Source: DATBLE01 sp963719325 (lineage in GTDB: Bacteria > Actinomycetota > Thermoleophilia > Gaiellales > Gaiellaceae). Taken from it: a stretch of DNA of 64,000 nucleotides. Of this stretch, positions 1 through 8,346 are shown piece after piece (within the stretch, counting starts at the first letter, position 1; the number at the start of each line of letters is the position of its first letter). Both the position numbers and the translations under genes were made by a program. The notes under the pieces are model-generated. The model was not told the DNA's origin and ran no database searches. It worked only from the letters and a program-made list of their open reading frames with translations. Location of the stretch: positions 69,261-133,260 of the forward strand of contig CAVRBW010000021.1 of NCBI GenBank assembly GCA_963719325.1, given 5' to 3'.

Positions 1-2
1 AC

Positions 3-1277
3 TCGATCTGCCTGAACGGGCTCGGCTGCGACCTGGCGGTTCCGCCCGGCGACCGCTCCCTGGCCGACTTCTTCGCGATCGACTACAGCCCCACGACCAG
101 GAAGCTGTCGGTCGTCTTCGACCGGACGAACAAGCAGCCGGACGAGGCCGGCGGGCACGTTGCGAGCCCGATGGTCGCGACACAGATCGGCGGTCCGTCG
201 AACGGCGGCAGCACGCTGCCCAAGCCGACGCGGCCGGTCGTGCGAACGTCGTCGACCGACCCGAGCGGTGACGCGCTGTCGTCGTACTCGGCGCTCTTCC
301 CGCTCAGCGCGAACCCGACGAACGAGCCCGCGGGAGACTTCACGTCCATCTCGGTCGGCCCGGAAATCGACCTCGTGGACGGCACGCAGGTCAAGGACGG
401 CGGTTACACCGTGACGATGAAGCTGGCCGACCTCTCCGACACCGAGCTGACGAACACGTTGACCCGGACGGGCTCGCTGTCGCTGCTCTGGGTCTTCCGC
501 TTCACCAACGGCTACCAGGACGCGGCTGCGGCTGCCCGCTGGAACCCCGTGCAGGGCTTCACCTTCGGGTTCAACGACTTCACGACGGGTGCGACCCCGT
601 GCGCATCGGCCGGGCCGGGATCGTCGGCGTCGGAGAAGTGCATCCTCTACCCCGGCGACCAGCCCATCCAGGGAGACGTCGACCAGTCCACCGGCCGGAT
701 CCGTCTCAGCGTGCCGCGGTTCCTGCTCCGCGCGCTGAGCGGGCCAACCGGAAACGGCCAGCGGCCTGCGGAGGCGGCAGCGACGACCGGGTCGCGGTTC
801 TACGACGCGACCGCGTTCTCGCTCGGCAACCCGTTGTCGCCGCTGCAGACGCTGCAGACGTTCCTCTACCCGATGGACAACACGCCGGCGTTCGACTTCC
901 TGCTCGGTGCGACCTCGCCACCGCCGACGAGCGGCGAGTGCAAGGTCACGGGCGGCGGAGCGATCTCGTCGGGCTCGGGCGAGGGCAAGTTCACCGTCAA
1001 TGCCCACGCGAACCTCAAGGGCCACATCTCCTACCGCGACACGGGCTCCGACGTCGACATGGAGGCGACGCAGATCACCTCTGTCTCCTGCAACGACGCC
1101 AAGCACAGGGCCACGATCAAGGGTCTGGGCCGGAACAAGACCGACGCGACCCCGAAGAGCTTCGAGATCGACGTCGTCGACAACGGTGAGCCGGGCTCGA
1201 ACGACACGTTCGCCGTCCAGTTCGGCTCCTACTCCAGGAGCGGAACGCTCACCCGAGGCAATGTCCAGGTTCACTGA
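3..1277 (+). CDS. Exported protein with C-terminal post-COAP-1-like domain (5' end outside window)
   Basis: The frame is open from the first bases of the window, so the N-terminus (and any signal peptide) is missing; 424 codons are visible. The last ~110 residues begin at GECKVTGGGAI and run through a Gly/Thr/Asp-rich beta-strand pattern (FTVNAHANLKGHISYRD, then a Cys in ITSVSCNDAKH). This resembles the small post-COAP-1 beta domain found at the end of secreted actinobacterial proteins. The upstream ~300 residues are Pro/Thr/Ser-rich without a family I recognise. An extracellular role is inferred; function is unknown. It overlaps the next gene by 17 bases. Confidence 0.6.
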   Translation, partial: SICLNGLGCDLAVPPGDRSLADFFAIDYSPTTRKLSVVFDRTNKQPDEAGGHVASPMVATQIGGPSNGGSTLPKPTRPVVRTSSTDPSGDALSSYSALFPLSANPTNEPAGDFTSISVGPEIDLVDGTQVKDGGYTVTMKLADLSDTELTNTLTRTGSLSLLWVFRFTNGYQDAAAAARWNPVQGFTFGFNDFTTGATPCASAGPGSSASEKCILYPGDQPIQGDVDQSTGRIRLSVPRFLLRALSGPTGNGQRPAEAAATTGSRFYDATAFSLGNPLSPLQTLQTFLYPMDNTPAFDFLLGATSPPPTSGECKVTGGGAISSGSGEGKFTVNAHANLKGHISYRDTGSDVDMEATQITSVSCNDAKHRATIKGLGRNKTDATPKSFEIDVVDNGEPGSNDTFAVQFGSYSRSGTLTRGNVQVH

Positions 1278-1779
1278 TCGCTTCAGCAAGCGCCGCGGAG
1301 TCCGTCGCGTGGCCACCTACGCCGGCGCTCTCGTTCTCGTCGGGCTCGTCGCCGGTGGGCTCCTGCTCTTCCGAGGGGAAGGGCAGGAGCGGCTCTCGAA
1401 GCCGGCGTACGAGCACCGAGTCCGAGCCGTCTACGCAGATGTCCAGGCGGCGTTCGAGGCCACCCGCGGCACATCCGGATCGACTCTGGCGGCACGCGTT
1501 GCGACGGCGCAGTCCCGTCTGCGAGAAGCGGCCGATCGACTCCAGGGCGGCGAGCCGCCGAAGGTTGTGGAGGAGGAGAACGAGGAGCTCGCCCAGGGCA
1601 TGGAGGCGTACGCGAAAGACCTCGACGTCCTGCACGCCGCGATCGGCAGGGCGGACGCGGCCGCGGTCGAGCGGTTCGACGAGGAGCTCGACGAGAACGA
1701 CGCGATCGAGCAGATGGCCGAGGCGGCCGAGGAGATGAAGTTCAAGGGCTTCGACCTCGGACGGCTCGCCGAAGAATAG
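1261..1779 (+). CDS. Membrane-anchored coiled-coil protein of unknown function
   Basis: 172 residues from ATG 1261, starting inside the preceding gene. A basic N-terminus (MSRFTDRFSKRRGVRR) is followed by one hydrophobic segment around residues 17-36 (YAGALVLVGLVAGGLLLF). After it comes an acidic, helix-rich soluble part (EEENEELAQGMEAYAKDL, AEAAEEMKFKG), so it is probably a single-pass protein with the bulk outside the membrane. The C-terminal half has heptad-like Ala/Leu/Glu spacing. No family recognised. The overlap with the upstream secreted protein suggests co-expression. Confidence 0.6.
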   Translation: MSRFTDRFSKRRGVRRVATYAGALVLVGLVAGGLLLFRGEGQERLSKPAYEHRVRAVYADVQAAFEATRGTSGSTLAARVATAQSRLREAADRLQGGEPPKVVEEENEELAQGMEAYAKDLDVLHAAIGRADAAAVERFDEELDENDAIEQMAEAAEEMKFKGFDLGRLAEE

Positions 1780-1860
1780 TCCGGCGACCAACTTCAGCTT
1801 CTTGCCCGAGCGCCGGGAGTAGCTCTCCGCCAAGGGCGGCTTCGTGTCGCCCCCTCCCTC

Positions 1861-1892
1861 CCCGCGGGGAGAACCTCGGTTCTCCCCGCGGG
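1861..1892. repeat. Perfect 15-bp inverted repeat (palindromic element)
   Basis: Two 15-base arms (CCCGCGGGGAGAACC and its complement) flank a 2-base TC spacer. It lies in the gap between the coiled-coil protein and the kinase-like gene. Similar palindromes with a GGGGGAAACC-type core occur at 15863-15888 and 36301-36333, so this is probably one copy of a dispersed element. It could also act as a terminator, although no T run follows. Confidence 0.6.
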
Positions 1893-1933
1893 CCTCTCCT
1901 TGGCGCTCTCGCTCGGCGTGGCATGCTCGGCGC

Positions 1934-2776
1934 GTGCGCGTCACGCTCCTCGTCAATCCGTTCGCGAGCCGGGTGACGGAGGCGCGCGTTCGCGCCGTCG
2001 AGCGGCGGCTCGACGTGGTCGAGACGCTCCTCACCGAGCGTCCCGGCCACGCGACCGGGCTCGCGGCGGCGGCCGCCGGCGAGGCGGTGTTCGTGTTCGG
2101 CGGCGACGGCGTCGTCAACGAGGTGCTGAACGGACTGCCGGCGGGCAAGCCGCTCGGGATCGTCAGGGGTGGGCACACGAACGTCCTGGCCCGCGCTCTG
2201 TCGGTGCCCGCCGATCCCGCCCAGGCGGTTCGACCGCGTCGCATCTCGCTCGGGCGCGTGAACGACCGCCGGTTCGCCTTCGCCGCCGGGATCGGCGTCG
2301 ACTCCGAGACCGTGCGGGAGCTGGAGACGCACACCCGCGCGCGGGACGGTCGCCGGCCGGGCGACCTCGTCTACGCGCGTGTCGTGGGGCATCGACTCCT
2401 ACGCGGCTACGAGCCGCGTCTCCAGGTGGAGGGTCTCGGCCGGGCCGCGCTCGTCTTCGTGTCGAACGATGCCGTCTACACGTACGCGGGGCCGCTGCCG
2501 TTTCGGTTCTCGCCGGCAGCGCGTTTCGAGCTCGGGCTCGACGTGTGCGCCGTCGAGCGCGTCGGGCCGTCGGTGGCCGCGCGGCTCGTGGCGCGGATCG
2601 CCGCCGGGCGGGGCCTCGCCGGGGCGGCGGGCGTGCTCGCGTCACACGATGTCGATCGAGTGCAGGTCACGTGCGATCGGCCGTTGCCGCTCCAGGCCGA
2701 CGGCGAGGATCTCGGCGACGTGATCGAGGCGGTCTTCGAGTCCGAGCGCGACGCGGTCGACGTGCTCGTAGGATAG
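1934..2776 (+). CDS. Diacylglycerol kinase / sphingosine kinase family lipid kinase
   Basis: 280 residues from GTG 1934 (VRVTLLVNPF), the point where the family's first beta strand begins; nothing upstream in frame looks conserved. The ATP-binding signature is clear: FVFGGDGVVNEVLNGL near residue 55 and IVRGGHTNVLARAL near residue 75, matching the GGDGT...GT.N..A..L pattern of the DAGK catalytic domain. A C-terminal beta-rich half follows and ends with a typical ADGE-type motif (LQADGEDLGD). Members phosphorylate lipid alcohols at the inner membrane face. The exact substrate cannot be read from sequence. Confidence 0.8.
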   Translation: MRVTLLVNPFASRVTEARVRAVERRLDVVETLLTERPGHATGLAAAAAGEAVFVFGGDGVVNEVLNGLPAGKPLGIVRGGHTNVLARALSVPADPAQAVRPRRISLGRVNDRRFAFAAGIGVDSETVRELETHTRARDGRRPGDLVYARVVGHRLLRGYEPRLQVEGLGRAALVFVSNDAVYTYAGPLPFRFSPAARFELGLDVCAVERVGPSVAARLVARIAAGRGLAGAAGVLASHDVDRVQVTCDRPLPLQADGEDLGDVIEAVFESERDAVDVLVG

Positions 2777-2794
2777 TCCTATCCGGACTAGTCC
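2771..2794. promoter_or_regulatory. Two adjacent dyads upstream of PadR gene, possible operator
   Basis: GGATAG-TC-CTATCC (2771-2784) is followed directly by the perfect palindrome GGACTAGTCC (2785-2794). The pair overlaps the stop codon of the lipid kinase gene and ends 16 bases before the PadR start. PadR regulators usually bind dyads over their own promoters, so autoregulation is a reasonable inference. Confidence 0.4.
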
Positions 2795-2810
2795 GCTCAG
2801 AACGAGCACA

Positions 2811-3335
2811 TTGACCCTGACCGAGGCCGGCGTCCTCTGCCTGCTCTCTGCGGAGGGGGAGCGCTCCGGGTACGAGCTGCTCAAGGCCGCGGCGAAGAGC
2901 GTCGGCCACGTCTGGTCGCCGGCCAAGAGCCAGCTCTACGCCGTGCTCCCGCGCCTGGCGCTGGACGGGCTCGTCCGCAGCCAGTCCGTCGTCCAGGTCG
3001 ATCGCCCCTACAATCGGCTCTACCGCATCACCCGCGACGGCCGGGGCGCGCTCGATGTCTGGCTGACGACCGTGGAGCCGGAGAACGTAGACGCGTTCCG
3101 CCTGCGCGTCTTCTACGGCGCTCTGATGACCCGGGAGGTACTGATCGCGCACGTCGAGGCGTACCGGCGGTACCTCCGGGACCGACTCGCCGTCTTCAAC
3201 GAGATCCACGAGGAGAACAGCGGACGCGGGCACGACTGGTACCACCGGCTGATGCTCGACTACGGCTACGCGAGCACGCGGGCTGCGCTCGGGTGGGCCG
3301 ACGACACCCTCTCGAAGCTTCGCCGGCGCCGGTGA
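2811..3335 (+). CDS. PadR family transcriptional regulator
   Basis: 174 residues from TTG 2811. The N-terminal winged helix has the PadR pattern: LTEAGVLCLLSAEGERSGYELLK, then SPAKSQLYAVLPRLALDGLV and the wing YNRLYRITRDGRGAL. The C-terminal part (residues ~85-170) is a helical dimerisation region with RLRVFYGALMTREVLIAHVEAYRRYL, typical of the Vir/PadR C-terminal domain. Dyads at 2771-2794 may be its operator. Its stop overlaps the start of the peptidase-like gene by four bases (GTGA), so that gene may be co-transcribed with it. Confidence 0.85.
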   Translation: MTLTEAGVLCLLSAEGERSGYELLKAAAKSVGHVWSPAKSQLYAVLPRLALDGLVRSQSVVQVDRPYNRLYRITRDGRGALDVWLTTVEPENVDAFRLRVFYGALMTREVLIAHVEAYRRYLRDRLAVFNEIHEENSGRGHDWYHRLMLDYGYASTRAALGWADDTLSKLRRRR

Positions 3336-4586
3336 GACGCCTCCTCGTTCCGGCAGCGGCCGTGCTGCTCGCTGTCTGCGGCGCCCAGGCGGCAGCTCGC
3401 GTCGAGGGCCCCGCCGCCGCCGACGTGCGGTTGCTTGCGCAGCATCTCCGGCAGGACCACCCGAACCTCTTCCATGACCTGTCCTCGGCACGATTTCAGG
3501 TGGCCGTCGAGCGTGCGGCCCGGCGTGCCGACGCACTTACACCCGACCAGTTGGCGGTCGAGCTGATGCGCATCGCAGCCCTGCCCGGAGCGCGTGACGG
3601 CCACACCGGGATCTTCCCGTTCGATCCGGGCCATGCGCGGACCCTGCATGTCTTCCCACTGCGGCTCTACCTCTTCCCGGACGGCGCCTACGTGATCGCC
3701 CAGGTCGGCGGCCACGACCTCGTGGGCGCGCGCGTCGTATCCGTCGCCGGCGTCGCGTGGGATCGGGTCGAGCGGGCGGCCCGTCCGCTCTCCCCACACG
3801 ACAACGACACGACCCTGCTGGCCCGCATGCCCATGTACGCGGTCACGGCCGAGCTGCTCCACGGCCTCGGTCTGATCGACGCTGTCGGCCCGGTTCGCTG
3901 GACCTTTGCGCGGGACGGGAGGCGGTTCGACGCCACGCTCGTCCCCGTGCCGGCTGCCCGCTACAACTCCGCCTTCCCGGATCTCTTCTACCCGCTCGTC
4001 CCGCCTGAGCTCCCCCATGCCGCCGCCCCTGCGTACCTCGTGCAGCGCATCCACCCCGCGCTGGCCCGGAACGCTGGCCCGCGGACGGTTGCTCTACCTG
4101 GCGTACAACCTGACGACGCTCCCGACCTTCGCGGTCGCGATGAGGCTGCTGCGCCTGGCGCGGGCGAAGGCGGTGCGCGGCGTCGTCGTCGACCTGCGCA
4201 ACAACCCCGGGGGCGACAACGGGACCTACGGCCCGCTCCTCGACGCCCTCGTGAGGCTGTCGAAGACCGAGCGGATCGTCGTGCTGATCTCGCGGGCGAC
4301 GTTCTCCGCTGCACAGAACTTCGCCACCGAAGTCGAGCAGGGCGCCCACCCGATCTTCGTCTGCGAGCCCAGCGGCGGCAGCCCGAACCTCTACGGAGAC
4401 GCGACGCCCACCGTGCTCCCGGCAAGCGGACTCGAGGTCTTCATCGCGCGCATCTACTGGCAGAAGTCGAGGGCGGGTGATCGGCGGCTCGCGATCCGAC
4501 CGCAGGTGCCGTGGACGCTCACGGCCCGAGCCTTCTTCGCCGGGCGCGACCCGTCAGTACCCATTGCGTTGGAAGCTCTGAGATAG
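3332..4586 (+). CDS. S41-type (tail-specific) peptidase-like exported protein, frameshifted
   Basis: Starts at GTG 3332 overlapping the PadR stop; the N-terminus has a signal peptide (RRLLVPAAAVLLAVCGAQAAA). The first part reads in one frame to about 4060 (ending YLVQRIHPAL). The homologous continuation (LARGRLLYLAYNLTT, VVVDLRNNPGGDNGTYGPLL, RATFSAAQNFATEVEQ) is in the next frame and stops at 4586. This implies one extra base between about 4050 and 4080. The DLRNNPGGDN and SAAQNFA segments are the usual S41 core with the serine region. I treat the break as a likely sequencing indel; if real, it is a pseudogene. Confidence 0.65.
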
Positions 4587-4589
4587 CAT
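4584..4589 (+). promoter_or_regulatory. -10 box (TAGCAT) of E1alpha gene, leaderless type
   Basis: TAGCAT ends 8 bases before ATG 4598. With transcription starting about 7 bases after the -10, the mRNA would begin at or next to the start codon. The same arrangement recurs before many other genes of the window. Confidence 0.5.
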
Positions 4590-4597
4590 CGCCGCCG

Positions 4598-5665
4598 ATG
4601 GCCCAGGTGCTTCCTGCGGAGCGCGGCCTGCGCCGGGTGATCGGCGACGGGGAAAGCGTTCCGGACGGCGAGGTCGACGGGCTCGACGAGAGCGACTTTC
4701 TCGCGCTCTACCGGAAGCTCGTCCTGCTGCGGACCTACGACGAGCGCTCCCTCGTCTACCACCGGCAGGGGCGGATCGGCACCTACGCGATGTTCTGGAA
4801 CCACGAGGCGATGCAGGTCGGCTCCGCGTACGCGCTCGAGCGCGACGACTGGATCTTCCCCAGCTACCGCGAATCGGCGATCGGCCTGCTGCGGGGGATG
4901 CCGCCGGCGACCGTGCTCTCCTGGTGGCGCGGCCACCCGGCCGGCTGGTGGAACCCGCTCGACTACAACGTCGCCTCGATCTGCGTGCCGATTGCGACGC
5001 ATGTTCCCCACGCGGCAGGGCTCGCGTGGGGAAAGAAGCTCCGCGGCGAGCGGACGGCCGCGCTCGTCTTCTTCGGCGACGGGGCCACCTCCGAAGGCGC
5101 ATTCCACGAGGGCGCGAACTTCGCCGGGGTGATGCGGGCGCCGCTGATCCTGTTCTGCAACAACAACCAATGGGCGATCTCGACGCCGCTCGAGGCGCAG
5201 ACCGCCGCCCCGACCCTCGCGGACAAGGCGATCGGGTACGGGATGCCGAGCGTACGCGTCGACGGCGCCGACGTCCTCGCGGTCTTCGAGGCGACGCGCG
5301 ACGCCGTGACGCGCGTACGGTCGGGAGACGGGCCGACCTTCGTCGAGGCCGTCACCTACCGGACAGCGCCGCACGGGACCGCGGACGACCCCAGCGCCTA
5401 CATCGACCAGGCGCGCGTCGAGGACGAAAGGCGCCGCGAATGCGTCGGCCGCTTCGAGGGCTACCTCCGGCGGCTCGGCGCCCTCGACGACGAGACGGTC
5501 GCCGAGGTGAAGGCCGAGGCGCTCGATGCGCTGCGCGCCGGTATCGCCGCCGCGGAGGCGGAGCCGCCCCCCGATCCGGGGCTCGTCTTCGAGTACGCGT
5601 ACGCCGATCCGCCGGCAAGCTTCGGCGACGAGCTCGCGGAGCTGCGGAGGATCCTCGATGCCTGA
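4598..5665 (+). CDS. pdhA: 2-oxoacid dehydrogenase E1 component, alpha subunit (pyruvate/branched-chain type)
   Basis: 355 residues from ATG 4598. Thiamine diphosphate/Mg binding motif is intact: FFGDGATSEGAFHEGANFAG ... LFCNNNQWAIS (residues ~155-195). The active-site region HPAGWWNPLDYNVASICVPIATHVPHAAG and the phosphorylation-loop-like YRTAPHGTADDPSAY are also present. It decarboxylates the 2-oxoacid and passes the acyl group to E2 lipoyl. The alpha/beta split form is shared by pyruvate and branched-chain 2-oxoacid enzymes, so the substrate is open. The stop overlaps the E1beta start by 8 bases. Confidence 0.9.
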   Translation: MAQVLPAERGLRRVIGDGESVPDGEVDGLDESDFLALYRKLVLLRTYDERSLVYHRQGRIGTYAMFWNHEAMQVGSAYALERDDWIFPSYRESAIGLLRGMPPATVLSWWRGHPAGWWNPLDYNVASICVPIATHVPHAAGLAWGKKLRGERTAALVFFGDGATSEGAFHEGANFAGVMRAPLILFCNNNQWAISTPLEAQTAAPTLADKAIGYGMPSVRVDGADVLAVFEATRDAVTRVRSGDGPTFVEAVTYRTAPHGTADDPSAYIDQARVEDERRRECVGRFEGYLRRLGALDDETVAEVKAEALDALRAGIAAAEAEPPPDPGLVFEYAYADPPASFGDELAELRRILDA

Positions 5666-6626
5666 GCTCACCCTGGTCGAGGCCGTCAACGACGCGTTGC
5701 GCACGGAGATGGAGCGCGACGACGCGGTGCTGGTGATGGGGGAGGACGTCGGCCGCGCGGGGGGTGTCTTCCGGGCGACCGCGGGGCTGCGCGAGCGATT
5801 CGGCCCCGACCGCTGCGTGGACACGCCGCTGGCCGAGGCGGGCATCCTCGGGGCGGCGGTGGGGCTCTGTATGGCCGGCTGGCGTCCGGTCTGCGAGATG
5901 CAGTACGACGCGTTCAGCTACCCGTGCCTCGACCAGCTGATCAACCACGTCGGCCGCTACCGGTGGCGCACGCGGGGCGCGATGGAATTCCCGCTCGTCG
6001 TTCGGATGCCGTACGGCGGCGGCGTCCGCGCGCCCGAGCTGCACGACGACTCGCCCGAGACGTACTACGTGCACACACCGGGCGTGAAGGTCGCGATCCC
6101 GTCGACCCCGGCCGACGCCAAGGGGCTGCTGGCGGCGGCGATCCGCAACCCGGACCCGGTCGTCGTGCTCGAGCCCAAGCTCGTCTACCGCACCGCACGC
6201 GGCGAGGTACCCGACGGGGAGCACACGGTGCCGCTCGGAAAGATGCGCGTGGCCCGCGAGGGCAGCGACCTGACGATCGTCGCCTACGGGGCGATGGTGC
6301 GAGTCGCCGAGCGGGCGGCGGACGCGGTCGACGCCTCCGTGGAGGTTCTCGACGTGCGCACGCTCAAGCCGCTCGACGAGCAGACGCTCCTCGCCTCGGC
6401 GGCGAAGACCGGCCGCGTCGTGATCGTCCAGGAGGCGCCGCGCGTCGCCGGCTTCGGCGCCGAGCTGGCCGCGGTGCTCGCCGAGAAGGCGATCCTCGAC
6501 TTGCGCGGCCCGGTCCTGCGGGTGACCGGCTACGACGTGCCCTATCCGTACTGGCAGATCGAGGACGCGTACATGCCCTCGGTGGCGAGGGTCGTCGACG
6601 CCGCGCAGAGGTTGCTCCAGTTCTAG
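5658..6626 (+). CDS. pdhB: 2-oxoacid dehydrogenase E1 component, beta subunit
   Basis: 322 residues from ATG 5658, inside the end of E1alpha, so translation is probably coupled. Features of the transketolase-like beta subunit are in order: VMGEDVGRAGGVFRAT, VDTPLAEAGILGAAVGLCMAGWRPVCEMQ, RMPYGGGVRAPELHDDSPETYYVHTPG, then the C-terminal domain with LRGPVLRVTGYDVPYPYWQIEDAYMPS. Forms the alpha2beta2 E1 with the preceding gene. Length and motifs are complete. Confidence 0.9.
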   Translation: MPELTLVEAVNDALRTEMERDDAVLVMGEDVGRAGGVFRATAGLRERFGPDRCVDTPLAEAGILGAAVGLCMAGWRPVCEMQYDAFSYPCLDQLINHVGRYRWRTRGAMEFPLVVRMPYGGGVRAPELHDDSPETYYVHTPGVKVAIPSTPADAKGLLAAAIRNPDPVVVLEPKLVYRTARGEVPDGEHTVPLGKMRVAREGSDLTIVAYGAMVRVAERAADAVDASVEVLDVRTLKPLDEQTLLASAAKTGRVVIVQEAPRVAGFGAELAAVLAEKAILDLRGPVLRVTGYDVPYPYWQIEDAYMPSVARVVDAAQRLLQF

Positions 6627-6847
6627 TGGAGGCCGGCCCGGAGAGGACGCTTGTCTGGCGCGGGCTCGATGCTCCGCGGATGGAGGTCGCCCACGTCGCG
6701 TCGTTCGAGAGCGTCGTCGCCCAGCGGTACGAGCCACGCGGTCACCGCACGGTGGGCTACAGCTCAGGCTCCTTCAAAGCCGACATCGAGTTCGACGAGG
6801 ACGGGTTCGTCGCCCTCTACCACGACTTCCTCGAGCGAGTCGCCTGA
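6626..6847 (+). CDS. Small protein encoded between E1beta and E2, putative glycolipid-binding-domain fragment
   Basis: 73 residues from GTG 6626 (overlapping the TAG of E1beta by one base) to a TGA that overlaps the ATG of E2. It begins TLVWRGLDAPRMEVAHV and ends SFKADIEFDEDGFVALYHDFLERV. The opening W-x-x-L-x-x-P-x-x-E pattern is reminiscent of the putative glycolipid-binding family (DUF1089), but the protein is much shorter than that family's ~180 residues. Its exact fit between two subunits of one enzyme complex makes it a real gene in my view; function unknown. Confidence 0.55.
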   Translation: MEAGPERTLVWRGLDAPRMEVAHVASFESVVAQRYEPRGHRTVGYSSGSFKADIEFDEDGFVALYHDFLERVA

Positions 6848-7947
6848 TGTACGAGTTCAAGCTTCCCGACCTCGGCGAGGGCCTGACCGAGGGCGAGATC
6901 GCGCGCTGGCTCGTCCGGGAAGGACAGGAGATAGCCGAGGACGACCCGCTCGTCGAGATCCAGACCGACAAGACGACGGTCGAGATCCCGTCGCCCGCGG
7001 CCGGAACAGTCGCACGCATCTTCGTCGAGGAGGGGCAGGTGGTGCCCGTCGGGACGGTGCTGGTCGCGATCGGCGACGGCGCCGTCTCCAGCGCCACGCC
7101 ACCAGCAACACCAGGGACGGTCCGGAAGGCTGCCCCTGTCCCTGCCCCTCGACCGGCCGAGAGCGGACGCGCTCGAGCGACGCCGCTCGTCCGAAAGGTG
7201 GCGAGCGAGCTCGGCGTCGACATCGACGCGATCGTCGCTACGGGCCTGCAGGGTCGCGTGACAGAGGAGGACGTTCGCGGTGCGGCCGTGGGTGGAGGAT
7301 CCTCCGAGGCCGATGCGCGGCGCGAGCCCCTCCGGGGAGTCCGCCGGCTGATCGCGGAGCACATGACCCGGGCCCACCGCGAGGTGCCGCCGGTGACGTG
7401 GGTCGAGGAATGCGACTTCGGCCGCGTCGATCTGTCGCTCCTCGTCCCGACCGTGTTGAAGGCGTGCGCGCTCTCCCTCGTCGAGTTCCCGGAGCTGAAC
7501 GCACGGCTGGAAGGCGACGAGATCGTCTACCTCGAGCGCTACGACCTCGGCATCGCGGTCCAGACGGATCAGGGCCTCGTCGTTCCGGTCGTTCGAGGCT
7601 GCGACTCGCACCCGATCGAGGAGCTATCGGCCGAGGTAACGCGACTTGCCGACGCCGCCCGCGCCGGGAAGCTCGTGCCCGAGGACCTGCGCGGCTCGAC
7701 CTTCACGGTGACGAGCGCGGGCAAGCTCGGCGGCCTCTTCCACACGCCGATCGTCAACTACCCGGAGGTGGCGATCCTCGGAATCGGCCGGATCGCGCCC
7801 CGCCCGACGGTCGTGGACGACGAGATCGTCGTCCGTCGGCTGGGGACGGTGGCCGTCACCTTCGACCACCGCGTGGTCGACGGCGCCCGGGCGGCGGAGT
7901 TCGGCCTGGCCGTGATCCGCCGCCTCGAGCAGCCGGTCGCTCCCTAG
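6847..7947 (+). CDS. pdhC: 2-oxoacid dehydrogenase E2 (dihydrolipoamide acyltransferase)
   Basis: 366 residues from ATG 6847. Residues 1-78 form a lipoyl domain with the lipoylated lysine in EIQTDKTTVEIPSPAAG. After a Pro/Ala linker comes a peripheral subunit-binding domain (RATPLVRKVASELGVDIDAI ... GRVTEEDVRGA). A short catalytic domain starts near 165 and ends with the active-site TFDHRVVDGARAAEF. The catalytic domain is some 20-30 residues shorter than usual. It transfers the acyl group to CoA; no E3 (lipoamide dehydrogenase) gene lies nearby, so E3 is presumably encoded elsewhere. Confidence 0.9.
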   Translation: MYEFKLPDLGEGLTEGEIARWLVREGQEIAEDDPLVEIQTDKTTVEIPSPAAGTVARIFVEEGQVVPVGTVLVAIGDGAVSSATPPATPGTVRKAAPVPAPRPAESGRARATPLVRKVASELGVDIDAIVATGLQGRVTEEDVRGAAVGGGSSEADARREPLRGVRRLIAEHMTRAHREVPPVTWVEECDFGRVDLSLLVPTVLKACALSLVEFPELNARLEGDEIVYLERYDLGIAVQTDQGLVVPVVRGCDSHPIEELSAEVTRLADAARAGKLVPEDLRGSTFTVTSAGKLGGLFHTPIVNYPEVAILGIGRIAPRPTVVDDEIVVRRLGTVAVTFDHRVVDGARAAEFGLAVIRRLEQPVAP

Positions 7948-7988
7948 CAGGAGGGGTTCGCGAGAAGCCGGACCGGATCGGCGGGTTC

Positions 7989-8285
7989 TCAGGCTGCGGT
8001 GGAAGGCGATCGCAGGTGGGGCCTGACCATCCGCTCGATCCGGGGTGCGCTGGCGCGCCCCTCGACGCGGCCGACGACGCGGTGCTCCTTGATCAGGAGC
8101 AGGGTCGGCACGGATCCCACACGAAGACGCTCGGCCAGCTCCGGATGGCGGACGACGTCCAGACGTTGAACGCGGAGGCGGCCCCGCTCTTTCCGCGCCA
8201 GGTGCGCCAGGAGGCTGTCCATGCGCCTGGCCGGTCCGGAGCGCTCGTCGGTGAAGAAGACGAGCAGCGGGGTCTCGGCGCCCAT
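7989..8285 (-). CDS. Thioredoxin-fold protein lacking the CxxC motif
   Basis: 98 residues on the minus strand from ATG 8285, convergent with E2. The fold pattern is thioredoxin-like: PLLVFFTDERSGPARRMDSLLAHLA, then LRVQRLDVVRHPELAERLRVGSVPTLLLIKEHRVVGRVEG, including the cis-Pro in SVPTLLL. Where CGPC should be, the sequence reads RSGPAR, so both redox cysteines are gone. It cannot be a disulfide oxidoreductase; a binding or scaffold role is more likely. Confidence 0.7.
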   Translation of the reverse strand: MGAETPLLVFFTDERSGPARRMDSLLAHLARKERGRLRVQRLDVVRHPELAERLRVGSVPTLLLIKEHRVVGRVEGRASAPRIERMVRPHLRSPSTAA

Positions 8286-8346
8286 GGTAGTTCTGTCTCC
8301 AGATATCGCGACGCCAAACGGCCTGAGGCGGTCACCTGGTGACGGC

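Noticed and set aside
7962..7990. Possible bidirectional terminator between E2 and the thioredoxin-fold gene
   Set aside because: The arms (GAGAAGCCG / CGGC..TTCTC) need a three-base bulge and there is no T run; too weak to list.
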